NCBI RefSeq assembly: GCF_022201045.2
Contig: NC_068562.1
Coordinates: forward strand, 25,502,501-25,566,500
DNA: 64,000 nucleotides
Direction: 5' to 3'
Source of the DNA: Citrus sinensis
Taxonomy: Eukaryota > Streptophyta > Magnoliopsida > Sapindales > Rutaceae
Each line of letters begins with the position of its first letter. The first letter of the stretch is position 1. Below are positions 33,975 to 46,206 of the stretch, piece by piece. Below the pieces are notes generated by a model that saw only the letters and a list, made by a program, of their open reading frames with translations, had not been told where the DNA came from and searched no databases. Both the position numbers and the translations under genes were made by a program.

Positions 33975-35019
33975 GATGTAACAACTTTATGGTGGATCCC
34001 AATTGAATAATATTAATAAAATTCTCTCTCCATATATACCCTTACTCTTTCTCTTATGATATGCAAATAAAATAAAAATTCAAATGTTGACCAAACCGTG
34101 GAGAAAAACAGTGATATATTGCGTGCCGTTTACCCATTTTCACTTCAGCGATACACCGGTTTAACACTATTTTATCACCATTTTGTATGGATATCATTTT
34201 CCTTCTATTATTTATTTTCATGAGCATGCTAAACTTAAAAGTTTGCAAAAACAAATCATGAATTTGATTCTCTTCAACCATTTTGCTTAAAATTTGACAA
34301 TATTTGATCAAACGTAAAATAATGAAATTAGGAGACACGTGTCAATTATATAATATTTTTAAATTAGTTTGTACAAGTAAAATTTATACATTAAATTTTA
34401 AAGGGAAAATGAAGATTATCTTTCTGTTGTTTGGAGAAATTAAACGAAGCGAAAATCCCCTTATGTTTTCACATATGTCCAAAATCTCATGCAATTATAA
34501 CAATGTTAACTTTATATATCGTTTTACTATTCTATCCCTAGTCTTAATATTAGCCATAAACTTTATTTTAAAAATAGAAATAAATTAAAAATGACTTATA
34601 AACTCTTAATGATTAAATTAATTTAACAATGAATTACAAGTTATAGAGAAATAATGATTGATTTGTAAATGTAAGTTCTTTTTTATTTTTATAATCATTT
34701 ATAGTACTAAAATATGAGCTCCTTTTATAAAAGATTGAGTGTGTTATGTTTTGACACATGGTTTTTTGGATATTAAAAGTTTGAGCTTTTTGTTTGTTCT
34801 TTCTTTTTCTTTTCTTTTTTTTTTTCTGTTACAATTAATGTAAAAGATTGCTAAATGAGATTTGATTTTATTGGTGTAGTGATTTTGAACAAAAGAAAAT
34901 TTTAAGACTTCTATTCAAATTTATTTTATTTGAGGTACTTTTGAAATAATGATGCTAATGTCCGTTGTTACTGTGCTCAGATGCCTAACGTGGATATTTT
35001 TGTTACTTTTAGTGCGTAG

Positions 35020-35340
35020 AAAGTTGATGGAGGAGTTCTTGCAATGAACATTGGGTATTGTTCAGTCACAATTGCAGAACTATGGGAGGTTTATCAAGAT
35101 CTGGTTATGGCTTGAGACCACGGCATTCGCTGGCTTCTTGTTGAAGTCGATAGTCAGTGCGTTGTTCAAATGCTGAATAATCTTGAAGAAATGACTAATG
35201 AATACTCTCCGCTCGTATCGTCTATCAAAGAGCTTATACATAAGAATTGACACATTTATGTGCACCATGTTTATAGAGAGGCAAATTTTACTACAGACTC
35301 AATTGCGAATTATGCTTCCGACCTTCTGATTGGCCTTCAC
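35020..35340 (+). pseudogene. RNase H-like (RVT_3) fragment, LINE-derived
   Basis: Frames read ELWEVYQDLVMA, RWLLVEVDSQCVVQML, SSIKELIHKN and HVYREANFTTDSIANYA, matching the plant RNase H-like domain carried by L1-type LINEs and free-standing genes. Two in-frame stops interrupt it (after LVMA and after IHKN). It is separate from the RT relic at 12190. Confidence 0.8.
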
Positions 35341-36613
35341 AATTTGATTAGTCCCCTGGCATGTGTCATTCCTTTTCTTTTTTACAAAATGTATGGGGTG
35401 GCTCACCCTCGAATAGTGACCTTGTAGCTCTTTTAACAGAGCTCCTATTAAATAAAAAAGAAAGTTGATTGAGGAGTATGAGATGTCAATTGTCTGTGTT
35501 TGGTTACTAATATTTTTCCATAATTTATAATTCATTATTTAATCAATAAAGGTACATAAGTCATAATGAATTGATTTATATTCTCAAAATGTTTAAATTT
35601 TATGACTGACATCAACACATGGGGTAAAATGGTAAAATAATAATATATAAAGTTAATACCATTATAACTATAGGGGAATTTAAATTTATTTTAAAGCAAT
35701 AACAAACTCAAGCAATGACCATAGAGGTGAATTCCCCCCCCCCCCCCAAAATTTCTTCTTAAATTCAGTTTGTAATTAATCTTAATGTTAATTATATTCA
35801 TTTAAGCCGATGATAATTTCTTTCGTAAAGGTTCTTCCATAAAGGCCCAAATTAAGCTTTATCCTATTATCAAAGTAAAAAAAAAAAAAAAACTACTTTC
35901 TTTAAATAATTACAAGAGTTGGTGGCTTTGCATTTAATTAAATTAATTTTTTCTCTTCAGCATCCTAATTTTATTCTATAAAATAATTTGACTCATTGAC
36001 TTCTTTTCCAATTCCTAAAGGCTACAAGAATCCAACATTTGCAGATCTTTAAGACTAAAGAATGCCAAATACAAATCCTATTCTAAAATACAAATACTCT
36101 TCCAATTAAGTTCCAAAAGGTATTCTTAGTTCTTAATTTTTTATTCATAATTATTATTACAAATGGTTATTTCGATTAAGTTATATTGCAAAAATTTAAT
36201 CAATAATTTCTTTTGTTTGTTTATATATTGTAAGAGTATAATTATTCATCTTCATTAACTTGTTTTGTCTGATATTATATAGTGTTGTTTTGTCTTGTAT
36301 AATAATAGAAAAAAATTATTGAATCGGTGAATTAGAATTTAAAGAGAGTCGTGTTAAACCTTAGATTCAGGTCTTATATTTTTGTCATTAAAGTTTTTGA
36401 AATTGAGGCTATTATTATGACATTTGTCATTATTTTTATTTAATTCATTTTATTCTATTATTGTTGGATATTGATATTGTTATTAAGAATAGCCCCCAGA
36501 TAAGTTGTCTAGTTTCGTCATTGTTTTAAATTATGAGGGAAGTTTCACTTAATTTCTCTAAACAACAAAGGTAATCTTCATTTTTTCAATTTTAAAATAT
36601 ATTATTTATTAAT

Positions 36614-36765
36614 GGGTAAATGCTTGTTTAATCTCTATTGCTTTAAGTGTTTGGTCAGTCCTTATATTATAAAAAATACCTCAAGACGCCTTAACAATTA
36701 AATATATTACATTTTTATCCTTATTTTTTCTTAGCTTGTACAATAATATTCTTGAGATTAATTAA
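36614..36765. mobile_element. Truncated family X element
   Basis: GGGTAAATGCTTGTTTAATC..., TATAAAAAATACCTCAAGACG and TTACATTTTTATCCTTATTT match the left arms of 26779 and 29583. The copy stops about 100 bp short of the citrate-binding-like gene copy A stop codon. Confidence 0.65.
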
Positions 36766-36869
36766 CTTGAGTACAGGAGATTAGAACCAAATCATCTACA
36801 AAATGTAGTAGGATTAACCAACAATACCTACACATACATTTAAGATCAAGAAAATAATCCCAGAATCAA

Positions 36870-38151
36870 TCACATTTTTTTCAGAACCTTGATGTCTTTC
36901 CAACACGATTCCATGTAGTAAGATTCGTTGATCTGCCCGTACACCCCAAATTTGAAGTGATAAGAGTTTCCTCCACGGCCGGCTGCCTCGTACTTGAGGG
37001 TTCCATCGATATAAATCTTAACCGTTGATGCATTCACATCATGAATCACATTCAGCCTAAACCATTTATCATAAACGTTTGGTACTAGAATTGGATCCCT
37101 ATAGTATGAGAGTGAGCCATTGTAGACTCTGAGCTGTAGAGTTGTGGCATGTGGAGGGCTTGCTCCTAGCACTTGCATTATGCACACACCTGATGTACCA
37201 CAAGGCACGTACCCGTATCCTTCGAATTGCCATACATTGGAAGAATAATTGTATCCCTGGGAATGAATTGATGCACCAAAATTAGACCCAAAGGTAAATG
37301 TTGGCTTTAGACCGGTCATTTAGTTATGAGTTAATTATCCCATTAATCCTTATATTTTTAAATCACTCAAAAGATTTATATTATATATTTATTTCCGTTA
37401 AAATATATTTAACAATTATCGTGTTTTTTCCGTATTGCAGCATATCATAATTGTAGTAATTTTAAGTTAATATCTAATAAAAATACTATTTTTACTCTTA
37501 AAGGTCATATCACATAGTTAAGAGAGTGATGACAAATGTATTTTGAGCCATACTTTTAAAATATATAAGGATCAATTGGATGATTAGCTCAAACTGTAAG
37601 AACTAAAGTAGTACTTACCAATAAATTAAGTATATAGAAGAAAATAAATTAGTTCCTAAGAGTAGGCGAGTGGTTTTTAAGTAATTTTATTGATCACCCG
37701 CATTCAAATCTTGAAGAGGGTAAAAATTGAATTGCATTATATACTCACATACACACATCCCCTCTTTCCTTTTAGAGACGAACAAAAAATGAAATAAACA
37801 AAAGCACACCAACGGAGAGGGAAAGAAAGAGAAACAACTAAACAAAAAACGCAAATTATTGGAGAGTGGAAAGTGTTTTACAGTGATGGAAATTTCTGTA
37901 CGAGGCTTGGTGGGACTACTCTTGGATAAAGGCTTGTCTGTTGAGTAAACCCACAGCTTGTGAACTCCATTTACAAAGCTGTAGCGATTGCAAAGCGGCA
38001 AGTTATATGGCTTCTGGATTTGGTAATTTGATGTGTTTAGTGGGAGTTCAGTGAAACCATGCGTTGGATCCTCTGGCCAGCAGTTCATCCAACGAATCAA
38101 AAGAAACATCAAGTTAATTTCAAGAGCAATATTGTTACAGAGAGCTCCCAT
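36870..38151 (-). CDS. Citrate-binding-protein-like, copy A
   Basis: Member of the plant citrate-binding protein group (named from a Hevea vacuolar protein; alginate-lyase-2-like beta-jelly-roll fold). Exons 38151-37882 and 37256-36870, phase 0 junction, 218 aa. Shared blocks with copies B and C: GF-x-LPLN, PY(N/D), GVHKLWVYSTDKP, KPRTEI, GYNYSS-VWQFEGYGYVPCGTSGVCIMQV, ATTL-LRVYNGSLSYYR, YDKWF-LNVIHD, YIDG-LKYEA-GRGG, KFGVYGQ, SYYMES-WKDIKVLKK. Oddities: the N-terminus (MGALCNNIALEINLMFLL...) is a weaker signal peptide than in B and C, and the C-terminus ends KKM instead of KKCD because of an A7 run where B has A6, which removes a conserved cysteine. The intron (625 bp) holds an inverted-repeat element. 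Ligand not deducible from sequence. Confidence 0.85.
37328..37590. mobile_element. MITE-like inverted repeat in the intron of copy A
   Basis: GAGTTAATTATCCCATTAAT on the left and GAGCTAATCATCCAATTGAT (complement) on the right, continuing with CCTTATAT. 263 bp; it accounts for much of why this intron is 625 bp when copy C's is 95 bp. No clear target duplication. Confidence 0.7.
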
Positions 38152-40185
38152 AGTTTATTTTCTGGTGGAAAAGCCAAGAACAAAGTCCTTTTTATTTGTG
38201 GAATGACGCAAAAATATGGTAGTGGTATCTAAAAGAGTAGCTTGCAAAGTATCTGATATTTTAAAGACGATTATATCCGGGGATAATTCCATGTTACCTC
38301 CTTCATGAAATGTCAATTTTTAAAATATTTTGTAAACTATTATAAAGCTTAGTTTACCCCATTTTTGTCAAGAGGACAAAAATTATTTTTTTTGATCAAC
38401 CGGCCATCCTCATTTTTTCGTTTATCTTTTGAAAAAAATATATGATAAATTAGAGTTTACAATAGTTTAAGGATATTTTGAAGATTTTCATTCCATGAGG
38501 AAAATAATTCAAAATTGATCTTTATATATTTAATACTTCATTAAGTGCTCTGCAGATTTGTATAAAATTAAAGAAAATGATAGGAAGCAACTGTATGTAG
38601 AATTATTATTAGGTTGTTTTAATTGTCTATTTTTTAAAGGCAATGTTGAGGGTATGAGGAGAAGTTTTATTGATAACCAAAAAAAAAAAAAGGGAGGACA
38701 TAATAAGGTTTACCTAAACAAAATTTAGAAAAAATATGGGACGAATTGAAAATATACCAATTCCATAAAGTTTTACGTTTGGCCCACTTAATTTTTAAAG
38801 ATTTACATTATAGTCAATATTAGTGTATAGTTTCTACATTATGGATTTATGGTCTTCCTGTTGCCGCATTGGTTTTAATGATGTTATATTGTAGCCAGCA
38901 GAAGTTTGTAGCTTCTTCATTTTAGCCCCCCTCGAAACCAAGTATATAAACTTGAGGTAGTCCCCAACTCATGAGCTAGCTTTTAATTTTGAGAATGAGT
39001 TAGTCCACGAACTTCTACATGTAATTGTACAGCCAAATTATTTTACGATATATAATTAAAAGTAATAGTCGACCTACATTTTAAATTGTGTTGCATTCAG
39101 CCACTAACTTTTTGGCGCAAAAGGAGACATTTATTTTATGAGCATACGGTATAATTTGATCAAGAACCGTTAAAATAAATCTTCCAAGCATGCGAGTGTT
39201 GTATTGCTAACATCTTCTTTTGTTAGCATCCATTTGGTTACATTACATAAATCAATATGCTCTCTTTATTCTCCTTTCCTTGGACTGTCTTGCTCGTAGG
39301 CATTTTGTCTTTAGTAATGGACAAATATACTCCAGTCAATTCTATGTCAATTAAATTAATTACATTAGAGAAAGGGAATCAAAATGACAAAAAGGATATT
39401 CCCATGACTTCGCAATTCATAACTCAGAGCATATTCTCCTCAGATCTTGCATCGTTTACTCTTTGTATGGATGCAGATGATCAAACTGTTTATTCAAATC
39501 GTAAAATTAAGCATAAATTACGAGATTATGAAATTATGCAAGAGTAACACTATCTACCCTAGCTCTTAAAATTTCGTGTTCAAAAATTGCCTCCAAAAAG
39601 ATGGTCAAAATACATATATTGTACCCATTCAATAAATGTCACATTAATTACATGAAACCTCATTAGCTAAGCTATGGGTTGGATCGTCTTTCTATTGGTG
39701 ATTTCTAATGAAGATTTATTTGAAAAATATAATTTAAGAGTTTCTTGCGTGGCTTTCGACGATGTCGGATCTTTTTACGGGTTCATTAATTCCCATTTTC
39801 ACAGGTTCCGTAAAACATCATTAGAAACATCTTTTAATTGTTTCCTTAAAACAAATCAATTAATTCGATAGTTTTTAGATATTACGCACCCCATTTCATC
39901 CCACCCCAAATTAAACAAATTAATCAATTCAATTCCCATGGATTTAACCTTGATCTTTCGATTCACGGCAAGAATCAAGTAGAACAATTAATTGAAAAAA
40001 ATTGTCGCATTTAATTAATTTGTTTCGTGAATTATCTATCAAAATATGGTAGCTAGCAGATGGATGTTTTTCATCCTAAGAAATAAAAGCTAGTCAAAAT
40101 GCATTTATTTATACTTTAATCGAAAGTGGAACCATTGCATCAATTTCTACAAAATATTCATTTCACGTACAAGCGATACAAAAAA
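38152..40185. other. Intergenic between citrate-binding-like copies A and B
   Basis: No recognisable gene. Two ORFs on the plus strand (39257-39547, 96 codons, with a hydrophobic start MLSLFSFPWTVLLVGILSL; and 39674-39871) have no family signature I know. The first could encode a small secreted peptide but may be chance. Confidence 0.4.
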
Positions 40186-41182
40186 TCAATCGCATTTTTT
40201 CAGAACCTTGATGTCCTTCCAACGAGATTCCATGTAGTAAGAATCATTATTTTGAGCATAAACCCCAAACTTAAAATAATGAGAGGTTCCCCCACGACCA
40301 GGCGCCTCATACTTCAGAACCCCATCAATATAAACCCTAACCTTGGAATTATCCATATCATGAATTACGTTCAGCTTGAACCATTTGTCATATATGTTTG
40401 GGACAATGACCGAAGCTCTGTAATATGAGAGGGAACCATTGTAAACCCTAAGCATTAGGGTTGTGGCATGTGGGCTAGCTCCAAATACTTGCATAATACA
40501 AACGCCCGTCGTGCCGCATGGCACGTACCCATAACCTTCGAATTGCCAGACGCCAGAAGAATAATCGTATCCCTGAAAAAGTAATCGGAAAGATTGAAAA
40601 ATCAGAAACTATTTGTGCAAATATTTGTTATACGTACAATTGTACACCCATACAATAGAATTAATCACGTTCCTTATTGCAAACTACACACACACACACA
40701 TATTCCCCTTTGCTTACGGTTTTTATTTTTATAAAGGTTTGGATAGGTTTTTATTTTCATAAAATCTCACATACTAAACACCAACCATTAACTCTTATTA
40801 TTTTTTATACTTGGGTGAAAATGATAGAAAAATAAATGATAAAATTGTAAAATTCTACGGGGGAAATGTCATTTCTCCTTTATTCAACATAATTCTGCAT
40901 ACTTACATGTACACGGATCTCAGTTCGAGGACTAGTTTTGCTGGTAAGAGAATGTGGCTTGTCTGTGGAGTAAACCCACAGCTTGTGAATGCCATTTTCG
41001 AAGCAGTATCGGTGATCTTCCGGCACATCATACGGCCGTTGTACAACCAAATTTGATCGATTTAATGGAAGGGATACAAACCCAATCGTAGGATCAACTG
41101 GTCCCCATGCATTGGCTTGGTATGATATGAGAACAAGATTTAAGCGTGATACCATCAAGAGAAAATTAATGGAATTGATCAT
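40186..41182 (-). CDS. Citrate-binding-protein-like, copy B
   Basis: Exons 41182-40907 and 40572-40186, donor GTAAGT, phase 0 junction, 220 aa. The N-terminus (MINSINFLLMVSRLNLVLISYQANAWG) is a plausible signal peptide cleaved before WGPVDPTIGF. The body carries every family block named for copy A and ends SRWKDIKVLKKCD, so the terminal cysteine is intact; it may pair with one of the two cysteines in PCGTTGVC. Signal peptide and family predict a secreted or vacuolar protein. The upstream flank holds a 36-base G run on the plus strand about 120 bp from the start codon. Confidence 0.9.
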
Positions 41183-41300
41183 GATTAATTGTGGGAGGTG
41201 AAAGCAGATGAAGAGAATTGATACTGGATATAATCGATATCCTGAAACAACCTTTGCTTTTTTATAAGTATATTTACGAGAGACTGGAGTGAGTATTGGT

Positions 41301-41336
<36 letters not shown>
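41301..41336. repeat. G36 homopolymer (C36 on the sense strand of copy B)
   Basis: Thirty-six consecutive G. It lies 119-154 bp upstream of the copy B start codon, where a core promoter or 5' UTR would be. Such runs are error-prone in sequencing, so the exact length is uncertain. Confidence 0.9.
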
Positions 41337-41337
<1 letters not shown>

Positions 41338-43398
41338 GGATATACAGTTACAAATGGTGGCCGGCTTTTTAAATTTTTATAAAAAAAATTTGAACCGTTG
41401 ATCCCACGTTGTGCAGCGATAAATATTCAAAGTCAAAAGAAGTATGTTATAAAGTCAATTCATCCATCGTTTCTATTGTTAGATTAGTACTAATAGAAAG
41501 TCGAAAATTAAATGATATACAATGTTTACTTAAAAAAAAAAAGGATTACGTCGAGGGAGATAAATTTAATTTGTTGTTGAATGGGGGAGTAATATATGAT
41601 AACTATGAAAAATAAATCGAGAAATGTAGAGTGCCTATAATTCATTATAATTAAATTTCAGCTTTCACTCTCACCTTAATGTTCTTTTCAACTAAATCAA
41701 CCTTCATTCTTCATTAAGAAAACTAAAATTATTTTTTTAATCTTTTTAAGAAAAATCACAAATTAGAAACTCATACCCACAACAATCATGGCTATTTCTT
41801 TATCCAAGATGGAAAAGTTGCAGAATATTTTGCATGAAGCTAATTCTAAATACCCAATCCGGGTCATTTGACCAGCGAAAAATTGCATTTCTGTCATCAA
41901 CTAAAATACCGCCAAATGTAGGCTAATTAAGCACCTAAATCAAGCCTAATAATGAAAATCCATTTGGAGCTAGTCCATTATCAGATTGACTGTACAAGTC
42001 AATTTTTAATCTACATTTTATTTTAATATAGTTTAATTTTTTAATAATTAATATAAATTCAAATGATCAGCAAAAGTTAGTGGACTTGCAGCGTCATGGG
42101 TCGTGGGGATTGTTAAATTGCCAGATATGTACATCCATTCAAAGGGGAAAAGAAAAAAAAAAGAAAACTGGAATAGTTAGAGTTGAAAAGATGGTTATGG
42201 AATTAGATGCTCTGTAGCAAAAGACAAAGACTATGATGGTCCTAGTAAGATTAATTAGTTTAAAAATAATAATAATAATTTATAATGAAAATTATAAAAA
42301 TTGATTGTAGTTATAATGAAAATGAAAATGAAAATTATAAAAACTGTATTAGTCAGAGTTAAGATCCATAACCATTTGGTGTGTTGTGCTTTCTTCAAAT
42401 TTTCGAGTATTTTTTTTTTAAATGAAAATGCTATTTTTCAAAAAGAAAGAAAAAAAAAAGGTGAAATTTTCGTTGACTGAGCATCAGAATGCTAAAGCGT
42501 ACGCAGCACACAATGTTGAGTAGAAAACAAAGTTATTCCATATGTTCAATTGGAAGATCTGATCAAATTGTAAACAAAGCTCGTTCAGAAATTAAATGTG
42601 TTGGAAATTAAGAAAACATTTTCATGCAACATTATATTTGATCCTAAAGGTATGAAATATATATGTGCGATGATACTATTGTGTGTTTGTGTGTTTACAG
42701 ATTCAATTTTTAATAAAAAGATAAAATTTAATAAGTCTCGTGAGAATTAATTCTCCGACTCTATCACACTCATATAGTAAAAAGGGAAATAGTGTCATGG
42801 TTCGTTTCAGCTCACGATAGTAACTAAGAACTAATTTAAAATTTAAATCACCAACATTTTTAAGATAACTATTAAAATAGACGGAGTATGTGCTAACAAT
42901 TTAGCTGAAACAAATTAGCTGTTGCTTATTCTAGAAATGTTTAATTCACACACACATAAAGACACTCAATGATTGATTTAATTCACACACACATAAAGAC
43001 ACTCAATGATTGATTTATCTAAAATACAAATTATTTAAAACACAATATAAGACTCTAAAAGTTTGAAGAAAATTCAGCTTTTTACAAAAATAAGAACCTC
43101 TAAAATCAACAATTGTTTTATTGTCGGTTTTGATTCGCAAATAATATGCAGCCTTATCAACCTCTTTAATTTTCACAAACAATCTGTGGTCATACCAACC
43201 TCTTTAATTTCCTCCAATCTCATAACATGTCATCAACACCTTTGATATGTTTCAGTATAAAGTATATAAAGTTCTTTGCATCAAACAGCAGGAAAAGAAA
43301 TAAATAAATAAATAAGCATAAATGATCGTGGATTTCATTTATGAAGTACACACCTATTATCTGTGTGAAGTGAAATTGCAATCAAATGAATAAGATAT
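41337..43398. other. Intergenic, AT-rich
   Basis: No coding sequence recognised. Contains a 37-bp tandem duplication (listed) and simple A/T runs. Confidence 0.55.
42941..43014. repeat. Two perfect tandem copies of a 37-bp unit
   Basis: The unit TTAATTCACACACACATAAA followed by GACACTCAATGATTGAT occurs twice without change, so the duplication is recent. Confidence 0.9.
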
Positions 43399-44089
43399 GG
43401 GAAAATATCCACCGTCCACCCATTTTTTACACTTTTTTTAAAAATACACAATTCCTTCATTTTTTGGCTGGAATCCACCTAAAGTTATATATTTTTTCAC
43501 TTTTCCACTTCCGTTTGGAATCCATTAAGAAAACTAACGGAAACTTAAAAAAATGACCATTTTACCCCCAAAACGAAAATTACAATTTCACCTTAAAAAT
43601 TACAAAAAATAATTAGATTAAATCTAATTATTTTCCCCATCAGTCAATAAATAAATTAATTCCATAACCATCAAATGCAGGTTTTTTTTAAAATATGTTT
43701 GTAATTAGAATGCTAAATTATAACAGTAGTATTAAAAATAGCTCAATCTCACAAATTATCAATTGAATTTAAGATAAGTAGAGTTTTATTATTAATTGAA
43801 TTATAATCTCTAGTAGTTAAGATTTTTTTGTACTTCATTACTGTACCAATAATGATATTCATCATTAAATCTTATTATTTTTGGTATTTTTTAAGGTGAA
43901 ATTGTAATTTTCGTTTTGGGGGTAAAATGATCATTTTTTAAAGTTTCCGTTAGTTTTCTTAACGGATTCCAAACGGAAGTGGAAAAGTAAAAAAAAAATG
44001 TAACTTTAGGTGGATTCCAGCCAAAAAATAAAGGAATTGTGTATTTTTTAAAAAAGTGTAAAAAACAGGTGGACGGTGGATATTTTCCC
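43399..44089. mobile_element. Mutator-type MITE with about 215-bp TIRs and perfect 9-bp TSD
   Basis: Flanked by ATAAGATAT at 43390-43398 and 44090-44098. Ends GGGAAAATATCCACCGTCCA and its exact complement. The long arms match through TTTTGGCTGGAATCCACCTA, CTTTTCCACTTCCGTTTGGA, AACTAACGGAAACTT and CCAAAACGAAAATTACAATT with few changes, so this is one of the younger elements here. The core of about 250 bp is AT-rich. The 66-codon ORF in its right arm is a by-product of the repeat. Confidence 0.93.
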
Positions 44090-44269
44090 ATAAGATATTG
44101 ACATGTTTACTGTGCGTGCATGAACATTGCATGACGATTTTTTTTCCTTTTTCTTTTTCCTTCAGCTGCTTTAATTCAAGAAATTTTGGATTTGGAATAA
44201 GGTTTAAAATTAAAATTATTTTCTACAAGGATATGAAAACCTGCACTTTTGATTGACCCTTGTTAAACC

Positions 44270-45073
44270 TTGGGGTGTTCAGAATCCAATTCGATCTACT
44301 CAATTCGTCTGATCCGCAAAAATCCAATCCGTAAAAATCTGATATATGGATTGATGGATTGGATTGAATTAAAAATTTGAAAATCCACAGTCGGTGGATT
44401 AGATATGGATTTACTTCTGTAAATCCGTGAAAATCTAAAAATCCACAAAAAAAAAATATTTATTTAATTAATTAAAAAAATAAAACTTGTCAATGTGGTG
44501 TTACTACTTACCACTAAATAAATAAGTTAAATGTAGTTACATTAAAACTATACATATATTATCCGATAATAATATATAATAAACATAATTCAATAATTCA
44601 ATAATTAAATAAACAAATATAGCTTTCTAAACAGTTAATTTTAGTTGATTTTTATAATTTTCGTTAATCTTCATGTATTGGTTTAAACAAATGAGATTTT
44701 TTTTTTTCACTGTGTTATATTTTGAGACTTTAAATGTATTATTCTAACTTTATTTAAACACTTAATTTATTAAATCTTATTCAATTTTGAATTTGATCGG
44801 TAGTAAACTTATTTTTATATTAGATTTTTTTAATTTAATTAGTTCATAGAATGAACATAATTAAAATTTTTAATCAGCAAAGCAATCCGCAAAATGGTGG
44901 ATTAGATATGGATTATGTCAAATCTGCATTCGTTCCGCAGACGTATGGATTAGATTTGGATTGAATTTGTCAATTTGTGAATTGGATTGAATTGAAAATT
45001 TATAATTTGTAAAATCATGAATTGGATATGGATTGATGTCCAATCTGCAAAATCTGATCCGCGAACACCCCTA
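44270..45073. mobile_element. Non-autonomous hAT-type element, near-perfect 8-bp TSD
   Basis: Ends TTGGGGTGTTC and (complement) TAGGGGTGTTC; flanks GTTAAACC (44262-44269) and GTTAAAAC (45074-45081). Both arms are rich in degenerate GGATTAGATATGGATT-type subrepeats (44340-44420 and 44890-45060). About 800 bp, AT-rich core, no transposase. Confidence 0.8.
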
Positions 45074-45081
45074 GTTAAAAC

Positions 45082-46206
45082 TTGTAAAATGGAGAAAAAT
45101 TGAGATTAAAAGTGGAGTAGGTGGTGGCTAGCAACCATAATCAGACACTCAATTCAAGTTTCAGTGAGTTGTTCAAGGCGATTTAGGCCTATGAACCCTA
45201 AAACCAAATAATAATGGAGAAACATCATAGGTTTAAGATGAACTTGGAAAGTAAGTGAAAGATGATACCAAAATGGGGAACGTGCGAGATTGTAAAGGGA
45301 GTGTGCCTAAGGACGTCCTCATAATTTGGGAACCTAGATGAAATCTATCGGTGCTTTTTCCTCTTCAGATAGGGTTATATATCTTGGTTATTTCTCTTTT
45401 GTGACCGTTATATTGTCGTTGTTAGCAAACTTGAGGAACAAGTCGGTGGAGTTGTTTATCATTTAGGCCCTCGAACACGCATAAGCGATTTTCATTTGGT
45501 AGTCCGGCTGAATATTGAAACAGTTTTTGAGGTGGCATTTACAATACGAAAAATCATACTTGGTCACTAACAAAAAACCACAATGACTGAAACAACTTAC
45601 TGTAGCATGACGACGTTGTCGTTTTGTCTGGAATAGTAATTGTAGCATGAGCAGTGCAATATTTTGATGATGTTCAAATATCAGTGCTCTTTGCAATACT
45701 CACATGAGAGTCAAAATATCCTGCTTTTATAACAAATTTGCCCTTCAAAGTGAGCCAATTGCCGCGGCCTCTTTTGATTGATTCTTTGGGGATGCTGAGC
45801 GCTCATCATTTCAGCCAAACATCTTGCTTACTTTGCTGATTTGCCAATTGCCACGTGTCATTTGTTTGTTGTCTCATGAAACATTATTCAATATCTCCCC
45901 CCACCCCCCACAAAAAAAACTGCATTACACATTAAAAAGATCATTGTAATTTGTAAACAGGTGAAGTAGCACTTTTAGTAAAGCACTTTTCCACCTGTCA
46001 CTATTTAGTTGTTTTATTCTCCGTAAAATTTCTGTTCCTTTTATTTTTAATCACTGTTTTTGCACAAGGTTAACTGCCCCGAGTTATGTGCTCTATCATT
46101 ATGCAACTTGTTTAAGCTTTTTATTTGATTTTTTATGTGAGTGAAAATACAAATTTTACTATCTAACTCATATGTGGATTGGCCGTGGTCATCTCTACTC
46201 TTATAC
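45082..46206. other. Intergenic, no gene identified
   Basis: Base composition is more balanced than the surrounding repeats, and a 77-codon ORF (45463-45696, minus) exists, but I recognise no family and see no splice-consistent extension. Confidence 0.45.

Larger units (their letters stand above)
33975..36869. other. Intergenic with a LINE RNase H fragment and element debris
   Basis: AT-rich DNA. Contains a C14 run (35734-35747), the RNase H fragment and the truncated family X element listed separately. No intact gene seen. Confidence 0.55.

Noticed and set aside
39257-39547. 96-codon ORF with a hydrophobic start, possible small secreted protein
   Set aside because: No cysteine pattern, no known family, ordinary AT-rich surroundings. 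Mentioned in the intergenic entry but not called as a gene.
43891-44091. 66-codon ORF on the minus strand
   Set aside because: It lies wholly in one arm of the Mutator-type MITE and exists only because of the inverted repeat.
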